Shown in pieces: positions 33,852 to 41,804 of a stretch of 63,753 bases of DNA. The position numbers were made by a program, and so were the translations under genes. The notes under the pieces are model-generated. The model saw only the letters and a list, made by a program, of their open reading frames with translations, searched no databases and was not told the DNA's origin. How positions within the stretch are numbered: the first letter of the stretch is position 1; each line of letters starts with the position of its first letter. The stretch covers positions 1 through 63,753 of the forward strand of contig NZ_JAAALA010000024.1 of assembly GCF_009905535.1 (NCBI RefSeq), read 5' to 3'. The DNA comes from Caulobacter sp. SLTY (GTDB taxonomy: Bacteria > Pseudomonadota > Alphaproteobacteria > Caulobacterales > Caulobacteraceae).

Positions 33852-35717
33852 ATGCGACCCGACATGGCCCTCGACGAAGCCCGGCCCGCCTATCGCCAAC
33901 TGCCGATCCGCAAGCCCAGGATCACATGCGAGGCGCGCCCCGACGGCAGCTTCATCATCGAACAGGCCTATGAGATGCCGGCGGCCTGGCGCTCGGTCCC
34001 CCACCTGTTCCAGGTGCGGGCCGTCGAGTTCGCCGACCGCCCCTTCGTCGCCAAGCGAGAGGCGCTGCCCGGCGGCGGCTGGGGCGATTGGCAAACCCTG
34101 ACCTACGGCGACGCCCTCGACAAAGCCCGCCGCCTGGCCCAGGCCTTCATCGACCTGGGCGCCGGGCCGGACGCCGGGGTCATGGTCCTGTCGGGCCCTG
34201 GCCTCGACCATGCCCTGGTGATGATGGCCGCCCAGATGGCCCGGGCGCCCTACGCCCCCATCTCTCCTGGCTACAGCCTGCTCGACAAGAGCTTCACCAA
34301 GCTTCGCCACGTCTTCGACCTCTGCGCGCCGAAGATCATCTTCGTCGAGGACGCCGAGAAATTTGAGCCCGCCCTGGCCGCCTTGCCGCTCGACGGCAAG
34401 GTGGTGGTCGCCGGCAAGGCTTCCGGCCCGGCCCTGGCCATCGCCGATCTCCTGAAGACCGAGGTGACCGCCGCCGTCGACGCGTCGATCGACCAGATCA
34501 CGCCGGACACCTTCGCCAAGGTAATCTTCACCTCCGGCTCCACCGGCGCCCCCAAGGGCGTGATCCAGACCCAGCGGATGCTGACGGCCATCATCGCCCA
34601 GCACGACGCCCTCTACATCGCTCCGGAGACCAACGAGCCGGAGGCCCACCTCACCTGGATGCCCTGGAGCCACGTCGGCTCGAACAACATCGTCTTCGGC
34701 GATGTGATCAACGACGGCGCGTGCCTCTACATCGACGAGGGCAAGCCCATCCCCGGTCAGTTTGAGGAGACGCTGCGCAACCTGCGGGAAATCCAGCCGC
34801 GAGAGTTCGGATCCACCCCGATCTTCTACAGCTACATGGTCGCGGCCATGGAGGCGGACGCTGGCCTGCGCGATCACTTTTTCGGGCGGCTGCGCTATCT
34901 CAACTACTCGACCGCCGGCCTGTCGCAGGACCTGTTCGAGCGGCTACAGGCCCTGTCGGTCGCCTCCACGGGCCAGCGCATCCCGATCATCACCAAATAC
35001 GGCTCGACCGAGACCCAAGGGGTGACCATCGTCTCCGAGCCGCTCGACTATACCGGCCCGATCGGCCTGCCGTTCCCCGGCATCACGGTGAAGCTGGCCC
35101 CGGTCGGCGACAAGCTGGAGGTCCGCGCCAAGGGCGACACCATCACCCCCGGCTATCACAAGAACCCCGAAGCCACGGCCAAGTCCTTCGACGAGGAAGG
35201 CTTCTACCGCACCGGCGACGCCGCCCGCTTCGTCGACCCGGCCGACCCGGCCAAGGGCCTCTATTTCGACGGCCGGGTGACCGAGAACTTCAAGCTGGCC
35301 ACCGGCACCTGGGTGTCGGTCGGGCCGCTGCGGCTGGAGCTGATCGAGAACCTGTCGCCCATCGTCGAGGACGCGGTGATCGCCGGCGAGAACCGTGACG
35401 AGATCTGCGTCATGGCCTGGCCCCGCCGCGCCGAGGCGGCCGAGATGGCCGGCCTGCCGCGCGAGGCGCCCTTGGCCGAGATCTGTGCCGCGCCCGCCGT
35501 GGTCGCTCACGTCCGCGAGAAGCTGGCGGCCCATAACGCCGCCGCCGGTGGCTCTTCCAAGCGGGTGGCCAGGCTGATCCTGCTCGACAAGCCTCCCGTG
35601 GGCGAGGAGATCGCCGACAAAGGCTACATCAACCAGCGGGGCGTGCTCCGCGGCCGCGCCGACGTGGTCGAGCGGCTCTACGCCGCCGATCCCGACCCCG
35701 CCGTCATCCGTCCCTGA
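33852..35717 (+). CDS. Feruloyl-CoA-synthetase-like AMP-binding enzyme
   Basis: 621 aa. Adenylate-forming motifs FTSGSTGAPKGVIQTQR, WMPWSHVGSNN, TKYGSTETQG and YRTGDAARF. The stretch GRVTENFKLATGTWVSVGPL and the C-terminal catalytic lysine in ADKGYINQRGVL are the forms found in the feruloyl-CoA synthetase group, which activates phenylpropanoid and related aromatic acids. No signal peptide. The ATG at 33852 has a poor ribosome site; an ATG 12 bases on is possible. It lies between the TonB receptor and an MFS carrier on the same strand. An aromatic substrate is plausible, not shown. Confidence 0.85.
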   Translation: MRPDMALDEARPAYRQLPIRKPRITCEARPDGSFIIEQAYEMPAAWRSVPHLFQVRAVEFADRPFVAKREALPGGGWGDWQTLTYGDALDKARRLAQAFIDLGAGPDAGVMVLSGPGLDHALVMMAAQMARAPYAPISPGYSLLDKSFTKLRHVFDLCAPKIIFVEDAEKFEPALAALPLDGKVVVAGKASGPALAIADLLKTEVTAAVDASIDQITPDTFAKVIFTSGSTGAPKGVIQTQRMLTAIIAQHDALYIAPETNEPEAHLTWMPWSHVGSNNIVFGDVINDGACLYIDEGKPIPGQFEETLRNLREIQPREFGSTPIFYSYMVAAMEADAGLRDHFFGRLRYLNYSTAGLSQDLFERLQALSVASTGQRIPIITKYGSTETQGVTIVSEPLDYTGPIGLPFPGITVKLAPVGDKLEVRAKGDTITPGYHKNPEATAKSFDEEGFYRTGDAARFVDPADPAKGLYFDGRVTENFKLATGTWVSVGPLRLELIENLSPIVEDAVIAGENRDEICVMAWPRRAEAAEMAGLPREAPLAEICAAPAVVAHVREKLAAHNAAAGGSSKRVARLILLDKPPVGEEIADKGYINQRGVLRGRADVVERLYAADPDPAVIRP

Positions 35718-35731
35718 CCCCGGAGCATTCC

Positions 35732-37111
35732 ATGGCCGACGTCACCCCCGAACAGGTTACGCCCGCTGCTCCGGTCGTCACTCCGGCCAAGCCCAAGGCC
35801 ACGCTCGGCGCCTGGTGGGTGCTGGCGGTGCTGTTCAGCCTCTACCTGGTCTCCTTCATCGACCGGCATGTGATCACCATGCTGGTGCCGGACATCAAGG
35901 CGGAGCTGGGCCTAACCGACTTCCAGATGGGCATCATCCTGGGCCCGGCCTTCGCCATCTTCTATTCGATCTTCGGCCTGCCCCTCGGCTGGGTGGCGGA
36001 CAACTTCCCCCGCCGCTGGGTGATCTTCGCCGGGGCGGTGATGTTCGGCCTGGCCACCGCCGCCTCGGCCCTGGCCGACACCTTCATCGCCCTGTTCATC
36101 GCCCGGATGCTGATCGCTATCGGCGAGGCCTCCCTGTCGCCCGCCGCCTATTCGCTGATGGCCGACAAGTTCCCGCGCAGCCTCTTCGCCACCGCCAGCG
36201 CCGTCTACAATACCGCCGCCAAGCTCGGCACCGCCTCGGCCTATACGGTCGGCGGGATCGCGCTGGGCCTGGCCGGCGGGACGGCCATCGTCGTGCCGAT
36301 CGTCGGCGAGCTGCAGGCCTGGCGGCTGGTCTTCCTGATCGCCGGCATCCCCGCGGTGTTGCTCGCCCTGCTGCTGTTCACCTTCAAGGAACCGGTTCGC
36401 ACCCAGGTCGCCAAGCCGGGCGTGCCCTCGCAGAACATCCTCGGCTTCCTCAAGGCCGAGCGGAAGCTGCTCATCCCGATGCTGCTCGGCTTCTCGTTGA
36501 TGGCGGTCTGCTCCTTCGCCCTGGCCGCCTGGGCCCCGACCTATGTCGCGCGCCGCTTCGAGTGGACGCCGCTGCAGTACGGCCCGATCCTGGGAGCGGT
36601 CAGCATGGCCGCCGCCCTGACCCTGGTGTTCAAGGGCGCCCTGGTCGACTGGCTCTATGCGAAGGGCGGCAAGGACGCCCACATCCGCTTCTACACCTGG
36701 CTGCTGATGGGCTGCCTGCCGGTGGCGGCGGTCACCTTCTGGATCCCCAACCCGGTGATCTTCCTGATCTGCTACGGCATCCTGCAGGTCGTCGCCCTGC
36801 CGACCATCGTCTTCATGTCGGCGGCGATCCAGCTGATCGTGCCGGGCAACCTGCGCGGCCAGATCGTGGCCGTCTTCCTGTTCTGCCTGACGGTGATCGG
36901 GGGGTCGATCGGGCCGATGGCGGTCGCAGCCTTGACCGACTTCGTGTTCCGTGACGACGCCAAGCTCGGCTACTCCCTGGCCATCCTGGTCTGCGTCGCC
37001 ATGCCGGTAGCGCTGGTCCTCCTGCGCCTGTCGCTCAAGCCGCTGCGCGATGCCGTGACGGCGCTGGAGGCGGCTGACAGGGTGTCGACGCCTCCTCAGG
37101 CCGCCTCGTAG
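35732..37111 (+). CDS. MFS transporter (spinster-like)
   Basis: 459 aa, the same length and type as the carrier at 24.5 kb. Helix 1 ends SLYLVSFIDRHVITMLVPD; the 2-3 loop is LGWVADNFPRRWV; a 12-helix pattern follows. GGAG sits before the ATG, 14 bases after the ligase stop, so it is in one unit with the ligase. Likely inner-membrane partner of the TonB receptor upstream. The two carriers are similar in layout but differ enough in sequence to handle different compounds. Confidence 0.9.
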   Translation: MADVTPEQVTPAAPVVTPAKPKATLGAWWVLAVLFSLYLVSFIDRHVITMLVPDIKAELGLTDFQMGIILGPAFAIFYSIFGLPLGWVADNFPRRWVIFAGAVMFGLATAASALADTFIALFIARMLIAIGEASLSPAAYSLMADKFPRSLFATASAVYNTAAKLGTASAYTVGGIALGLAGGTAIVVPIVGELQAWRLVFLIAGIPAVLLALLLFTFKEPVRTQVAKPGVPSQNILGFLKAERKLLIPMLLGFSLMAVCSFALAAWAPTYVARRFEWTPLQYGPILGAVSMAAALTLVFKGALVDWLYAKGGKDAHIRFYTWLLMGCLPVAAVTFWIPNPVIFLICYGILQVVALPTIVFMSAAIQLIVPGNLRGQIVAVFLFCLTVIGGSIGPMAVAALTDFVFRDDAKLGYSLAILVCVAMPVALVLLRLSLKPLRDAVTALEAADRVSTPPQAAS

Positions 37112-37128
37112 CAGGCAGAAAATTCCGC

Positions 37129-37150
37129 TTTAATTGTATAACTAATTAAT
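37129..37150 (+). promoter_or_regulatory. AT-rich operator-like motif (copy C), before crotonase-merR
   Basis: Ends in the exact core TAACTAATTAAT (37139-37150) and begins TTTAATTG; within it TTAATT and AATTAA form an inverted repeat spaced by eight bases. The reverse complement of 25950-25971 matches it at 20 of 22 bases. It ends 51 bases before the crotonase ATG. Confidence 0.65.
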
Positions 37151-37201
37151 CTACGTTGTGAGCGTCAGCCGGGCGGAAAGACCCGGCCGGGAGACGCTTG
37201 A

Positions 37202-37954
37202 ATGGACGGTCTGGAGCAGGTCCGGTTTCGACGGGATGGCGAACGCGCCACCCTGACGCTCGCGCGGCCACAGGTCCTGAACGCCCTGTCGCCGACCCTG
37301 ATCGCGGAATGCCTCAAGGTCGTGGAGGCCGTCGCCGCGTCCGACGCCCGGGTCCTGGTCATCGAGGGCGAAGGCCGGTCCTTTTCCGCCGGGGTGGACC
37401 TCAAGGCGGTCACCGCCCCCGACTACACGCCGCAGGTCCGCAAGGGCTTCTCGGACGGCGCGCGGTGCCTGTGCGTGACGCTGGAATCCATGCGGCAGCC
37501 GACCATCGCCCGGGTCGCCGGTCATTGCTTCACCGGCGGGCTGGAGATCGCCCTGGCCTGCGACTTCATCGTCGCGGCGGACACCGCCATCTTCTGCGAC
37601 ACCCATGCCCGGCTGGGCATGCGCTCGGGCTGGGGCCTCAGTCAGCGGCTACCGCGCCGCATCGGGCTGGTGAAGGCGCGGGAGATGTCATTCACCGCCC
37701 GCAGGGTGCCGGGGCCCGAGGCGCTGGAGCTGGGCCTGATCCTCGACGCCGTGCCCGAAGAGCAGCTCGACCGCCGGATCGGCGCCCTCATCGACCAGAT
37801 GCTGGCCAACAGCGCCGACGCCCTGGCCGCCTACAAGATTCTCTATCGCAAGGCCCAGACCCTGACCCTCGACGAGGGCCTGCGGTTCGAGGCCGAAGCC
37901 GACCTGCCGCTCGGAGACCGGGCCGGCCGTGTCGCCGCCTTTTCCGCATCCTGA
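37202..37954 (+). CDS. Enoyl-CoA hydratase/isomerase (crotonase) family protein
   Basis: 250 aa. ATLTLARPQVLNALSPTLIA, IEGEGRSFSAGVDLKAVTAP and VAGHCFTGGLEIALACDFIV give the CoA-binding and oxyanion sites. The active-site segment is DTHARLGMRSGWGLSQRLPRR, the form common in a separate crotonase group whose members act on unusual enoyl-CoAs; the two hydratase glutamates are absent. GGGAGACG precedes the ATG. The MerR gene follows after 22 bases. Confidence 0.9.
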   Translation: MDGLEQVRFRRDGERATLTLARPQVLNALSPTLIAECLKVVEAVAASDARVLVIEGEGRSFSAGVDLKAVTAPDYTPQVRKGFSDGARCLCVTLESMRQPTIARVAGHCFTGGLEIALACDFIVAADTAIFCDTHARLGMRSGWGLSQRLPRRIGLVKAREMSFTARRVPGPEALELGLILDAVPEEQLDRRIGALIDQMLANSADALAAYKILYRKAQTLTLDEGLRFEAEADLPLGDRAGRVAAFSAS

Positions 37955-37976
37955 TTCAGCCGACGGAGTTCACCCC

Positions 37977-38372
37977 ATGCTTCGCACCCTTCGCGCCCCC
38001 GACCATCTGGTTTCCATCGGCGAAGTCCGCCGCCGGACCGGCATGACCAACCGGGCCATCCGCTTCTATGAGGACAAGCGCCTCGTCGAGTCGCGCCGCG
38101 ACAGCCTCGGGCAGCGGCGCTATGACCGGGACGCCGTGGCCCGGCTGATCTACATCGGCCTCGCCCGCCAGGCCGGCCTGCAGATCACGGACATCCGTCA
38201 GCTCCTGGCCATCGGCGATCGCGACGGTGAGGCTCAGCAGGCCGCCCGCACTCAGGATCTCTACCGCGCCCGCCTGGCCGACCTGGAGGCCCAGCGGGCC
38301 GCCGTCGAACGCAGCGCCCAGGCGCTCGGCTTCAGCCTGTCTCCGCAACGGCCGCAGCTCGTGGCCTTGTGA
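37977..38372 (+). CDS. MerR-family transcriptional regulator
   Basis: 131 aa from the ATG at 37977 with CGGAG in front. The N-terminal winged helix is SIGEVRRRTGMTNRAIRFYE then KRLVESRRDSLGQRRYDRDA, followed by a helical dimerisation segment (LYRARLADLEAQRAAVERSA). There are no cysteines in a metal-binding array, so it belongs with the small drug/organic-ligand MerR types. It closes the catabolic region and probably regulates the crotonase gene before it. Confidence 0.88.
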   Translation: MLRTLRAPDHLVSIGEVRRRTGMTNRAIRFYEDKRLVESRRDSLGQRRYDRDAVARLIYIGLARQAGLQITDIRQLLAIGDRDGEAQQAARTQDLYRARLADLEAQRAAVERSAQALGFSLSPQRPQLVAL

Positions 38373-38418
38373 CCATTGCCGCCGAGGACGGCGGCCCGGC
38401 CTGCCGCGAAGGCCAGGG

Positions 38419-39301
38419 CTATCTGGGCCGGTCCCCGGCGATGGTCACCCGGTTGCCGTAGCGCCGGTGGGGCCAGTAGTCCCAGACCGCGTGATGCTGG
38501 GCGCAGCGGTTGTCCCAGAAGGCGAGGGCGCCCGGGGTCCAGCGGAAGCGGCACTGGAAGGCCGGATGGGTGAGGTGCTGGTACAGATAGCGCAGCACCG
38601 CGTCGCTCTCCGCCGGCCCGACCCCGACCAGATGGGTGGTGAAGCCGGCGTTGACGTACAGCGCCCGCCGGCCGGTGACCGGATGAGTGCGCACTACAGG
38701 ATGGCGTGAGCGGGGATAGGTCGGCCTGTCGGACACGCCCAGGTCCGCATAGAGGCCGCGATAGACCTGCTCGCCGTCGTGCACCGCCTCCATACCCTCC
38801 AGGTAGGCCTTCATCCGGTCCGACAGCGCCTCATAGGCGGAGTACATGTTGGCGAATAAGGTGTCGCCCCCATCGGACGGGCTCTCACGCAGGTACAACA
38901 GGCTGCCCATCGACGGCTCGGGATCGCAGGACACATCCCGTGTGCCAGCCCTCGCCATTGGCGCGGCTGGAGGTCTCGTCCGCGGCGATGATCATCAGCC
39001 CTGGATGGCCTGGCTCGCTGGGCGCGGCCGGATGGATGTGCAGCTCGCCGAACAGCCGCCCAAAGGCGATGTGCTGGGCGGGGGTCAGGCGCTGGTCGCG
39101 GAAGAAGATCACGAGGTTTTCGGCGAAGGCTCGCTCGATCTCGGCCAGGGTCTCGCTGTCGGGCGGGATCGACAGGTCGACGCCCTCGATCTCGGCCCCG
39201 ATGATCGGCGTCAGCTTGCGCACCGCCAGCCGGCGATAAGGGGGCCCCTCCGGGGCGGCCACGGCCCGGCCGGGGGGCTGCCTAGGTCTGTCCTGGATCA
39301 T
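38419..39301 (-). pseudogene. TauD/TfdA-type 2-oxoglutarate dioxygenase with a one-base frameshift
   Basis: Two overlapping frames together give one ordinary TauD-family protein of about 293 aa. The N-terminal half (MIQDRPRQPP..., KLTPIIGAEIEGVDLS, LVIFFRDQRLTPAQHIAFG) ends at GEGWHT; the C-terminal half resumes with DVSCDPEPSMGSLLYLRE. The minus strand has ACGGGAT at 38935-38942 where ACGGAT would restore the metal motif HTD; one extra G in the run 38937-38939 breaks the frame. The distal histidine (CAQHHAVWDYW) and the arginine of RYGNRVTI are intact. Could be a true mutation or a base-calling error. Confidence 0.85.
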
Positions 39302-39341
39302 GTCGCCTCCTCGGGCCACAGAACCGCCGGCGTTCATTTTC

Positions 39342-39354
39342 GTCAATAATTTAC
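39342..39354 (-). promoter_or_regulatory. Near-palindrome upstream of the TauD-type gene
   Basis: On the minus strand GTAAATTATTGAC, 12 of 13 identical to the perfect palindrome GTCAATTATTGAC at 41779-41791. It lies 41 bases upstream of the dioxygenase start. Likely operator for one of the two GntR regulators encoded next to it. Confidence 0.5.
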
Positions 39355-39389
39355 ATAAATATTCAACGCGGAGGAACGGGACTCCCTTC

Positions 39390-40127
39390 CTACCGCTTCC
39401 CGCCTTCCGTCCAGCGGCGCTCGATCTCGGCCAGGCCGTCGAGCACCAGGGCCGCCCCCAGCGGCTCGGCCTGCGCGGCGTCGCCATCATGGATCGCCCG
39501 GCACAGGGCCATCCAATTGACGGCCGACTGCCGCCGCCGGTCGGGGCGAAGTACGCTGGCCCACAGCACCGACACCTCGCGCTCCAGTTGGGCCAGCAGC
39601 AGCGCCATATAGGCGTTGCCCGACATGTGGGCGATCAGCCAGGAGGTGGCCCGGCGCACGGTGATGTACTCGCCGACCGGGGCCGGAGGGTCGGCGGCGG
39701 CCAGTACGGCCAGCAGCTCCGCCCCCTCGATCAGCGCGGCCAGGATCTGCGGATCGCGCCCCTTTGCCGTGGCCGCCAGACTGGCCTGAGCGCCGAATAG
39801 CTCGGCGCGGATGCGGAACAGGGCGCCGATCTCGACCCTGGAGAAGGCGCGCACGCAGGCGCCTTTCCGACCGTTGATGGTGATCAGCCCATCCCGGTCG
39901 AGCAACCGGAAGGCGTCCCGCACCGGCCCGCGGCTGACGTCGAATTGTTCGGCGATCATCAGCTCACGGATTGGATCGCCCGGCTTGAAGTCGCCGAACT
40001 GGATTCGGTCGGCGATCCAGCCGGCGATGTAGCCGGGCAGGGAAGGGGCGGGCGGCTGGGTCTGCGAGGCCAGGGCCTCGGCCTTGGCCGCGAAGGCGCG
40101 GACCTGGGGCTCGTGAACCGACCTCAT
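39390..40127 (-). CDS. GntR-family regulator (FCD-type)
   Basis: 245 aa from the ATG at 40127, which overlaps the stop of the preceding GntR gene (ATGA). The winged helix reads GWIADRIQFGDFKPGDPIRE, MIAEQFDVSRGPVRDAFRLL and RDGLITINGRKGACVRAFS. The FCD effector domain follows (FRIRAELFGAQASLAATA...). A frame open further upstream to 40235 is shadow sequence. It sits directly upstream of the dioxygenase gene, same strand, and probably controls it. Confidence 0.88.
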   Translation of the reverse strand: MRSVHEPQVRAFAAKAEALASQTQPPAPSLPGYIAGWIADRIQFGDFKPGDPIRELMIAEQFDVSRGPVRDAFRLLDRDGLITINGRKGACVRAFSRVEIGALFRIRAELFGAQASLAATAKGRDPQILAALIEGAELLAVLAAADPPAPVGEYITVRRATSWLIAHMSGNAYMALLLAQLEREVSVLWASVLRPDRRRQSAVNWMALCRAIHDGDAAQAEPLGAALVLDGLAEIERRWTEGGKR

Positions 40128-40639
40128 CTTGCCAGGCTCGCTTCGGCCTCGGCCAGCCGCTCCGGGGCGACGATGGCCAGGTGCATGGCCAGCCGGCCAA
40201 GGATCTGACCCAGGCGCGGACTGTTGGCCAGCCACGCCATGACCGCCAGCCGCTGCTCGATGGCTTCCAACCGGCGCGAACGGTTCGAGGCCGACGGCGG
40301 CGTCCAGGGCGGCGGGGCGGCGGCGGCCCTCTCCAGCTCCGACCAGATCAGCCGGCTCAGATGGCGCCAGACCACGAAGACGTTATCGGGCGGGGCGGAG
40401 GCCTGGTCGACCACCCGCGCCCCGCGCCGGGCCGACTGGGTGATGGCGCCGGCCTTCTCCAGCAGGTGGAAGACCTCCCGCGCCGTGGCGGCGGTGCAGT
40501 CGAACAGGTCCGAAACCTGACGCTCCGTGATCCGCGCCCCGGCCTCGAACTGGCCATCGACCACCAGCCGGCGCATGGCGGCCGCCGTCTCAACGATGGC
40601 GCCGCCCGGCGAGGGGTCGGATCTGTCAGCTTTCGTCAT
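40124..40639 (-). CDS. Short GntR-like regulator
   Basis: 171 aa, about 60-70 residues shorter than its neighbour. The DNA-binding part is intact: AAAMRRLVVDGQFEAGARIT, VSDLFDCTAATAREVFHLLE and AGAITQSARRGARV. The C-terminal part is a reduced helical domain (RLEAIEQRLAVMAWLANSPR) lacking a full FCD pattern. This may be a natural short form or an internally deleted gene. Its four-base overlap with the next regulator suggests they are made together, possibly as a heterodimer. Confidence 0.75.
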   Translation of the reverse strand: MTKADRSDPSPGGAIVETAAAMRRLVVDGQFEAGARITERQVSDLFDCTAATAREVFHLLEKAGAITQSARRGARVVDQASAPPDNVFVVWRHLSRLIWSELERAAAAPPPWTPPSASNRSRRLEAIEQRLAVMAWLANSPRLGQILGRLAMHLAIVAPERLAEAEASLAR

Positions 40640-40705
40640 GGGATCGGGACCAGGACCATCCGTCCCCGGTAAACCCGGGGACGGTGGCTAGCAAGCGGCG
40701 CGGCG

Positions 40706-41262
40706 CTACCAACGATAGCGAAGCTGTACGCCCCAATTCCGGGGCGTGTTCAACCGCTCGGTGGTCGAGCTGTTGAAGACGCTGAATTCCTCGTCCGTGG
40801 CGTTGGTGACGAACAGCGACAGCTGGACGTTCTTGATATCCACCCCGATGCGTCCGTTGACCAACGACATATCGGCCAGGTCGTAGTTGGGGGTGGTCAG
40901 GCCGGGCCGGATCAGTTCCTGCACACCGCCCCACTGGCCGCTCCAGTTGATGTTGAAGAACACGGCCGTGTCGCCGATGAAGGGCCGGCGGTAATTGACA
41001 TCCGCCCCGGCGATCCATTCGGGAACCTGGGCCAGCTCCTCGCCCTTGTAGACGCCGTCGGTGACCTCGCCCTCCTGCCGCGACAGGCTGCCGCTGAGCC
41101 TCAGATCGCCGCCGAGCAGGCTGAACCGCCCGACCGCCTCGGCCTCGACGCCCCAGCTTTCGGCCATGCCGGCGTTGATCGGGTAGGACACCGCCAGGGT
41201 CGGGCAGGTCGGCAGCGAGATGGCGCAGCCATTGTCGGTCTGGACGATCGGCGTCGAGGCCA
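40706..41262 (-). pseudogene. TonB-dependent receptor, 3' remnant
   Basis: Only the last 185 or so residues of a receptor barrel: STPIVQTDNGCAISLPTC loop, AESWGVEAEAVGRF, SLSRQEGEVTDGVYKG, PEWIAGADVNYRRP, FNINWSGQW, IGVDIKNVQLSLFVTN and the terminal VQLRYRW. The typical final strand and terminal aromatic are intact, but plug, signal peptide and about three quarters of the barrel are missing. It joins the beta-lactamase-family 5' remnant out of frame near 41250-41265, as expected from a large deletion. Confidence 0.85.
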
Positions 41263-41729
41263 GCCTTGCGATAGGCGGGCGTCAGGGCGGGCGTCGACCA
41301 GCTGCTGGCGATCCCCGAACTGTGGGTCAGCAGCTGAGCCACCGTCATCGGCCGCGCCGGCTCGGTATCGGCGGGTGAAGTCGTCATTACCTTCAGGGCG
41401 GCGAACTCCGGGACCAGCTCGGCGACCGGCGTCTCCAGGTTGAGCTTGCCGTCATCGCACAGCGCCATCACCGCGCAGGCGGTGACCGGCTTGGTCATCG
41501 AATAGATCCGGTACAGGCTCCCCGGCCCCACCTTCACCCGGCCCGAATAATGGCCCTCGAACAGGGTCCTGCCATGCCGCGCCACCCGGATCGCCGCGCA
41601 GGGCAGCCGCTCCTGGGAGACCAGCTTGGCCAGCAGCCGATCAACCGGCGCGAACGGATCATCCGCCGCCAAGGCGGGCGAGGCCGCGAAAGCGGCCGTT
41701 CCGGCCAGGACTGTGCGGCGGGTGTGCAT
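41257..41729 (-). pseudogene. Serine beta-lactamase-family (class C-like) hydrolase, 5' remnant
   Basis: The first 155 or so residues are normal: a Tat/Sec-like signal MHTRRTVLAGTAAFAASPALA, the SxxK nucleophile in YRIYSMTKPVTACAVMA, and MTVAQLLTHSSGIASSW. After PAYRKAGLD the family sequence stops and the chain runs, out of frame, through the receptor remnant to a stop at 40626. The Tyr-x-Asn and C-terminal motifs are gone, so no activity is expected. Such hydrolases often sit next to TonB receptors in catabolic loci, so the two may have been neighbours before the deletion. Confidence 0.85.
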
Positions 41730-41778
41730 GCGGGGGCCTCCATCCGATGCCCGGATGTGAGGCCCCGCAAATCATAAT

Positions 41779-41791
41779 GTCAATTATTGAC
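41779..41791 (+). promoter_or_regulatory. Perfect palindrome upstream of the beta-lactamase/receptor remnant
   Basis: GTCAATTATTGAC, a 13-base palindrome (six-base arms around T), 50 bases before the remnant's ATG and 14 bases after the SDR stop. Nearly the same sequence precedes the frameshifted dioxygenase gene. The promoter seems preserved although the gene it served is broken. Confidence 0.5.
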
Positions 41792-41804
41792 GAATAGTTG
41801 GAAC

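Noticed and set aside
38373..41804. The decayed module as the scar of a transposon
   Set aside because: No transposase, terminal inverted repeats or target duplications are visible; a simple deletion and a one-base change are sufficient.
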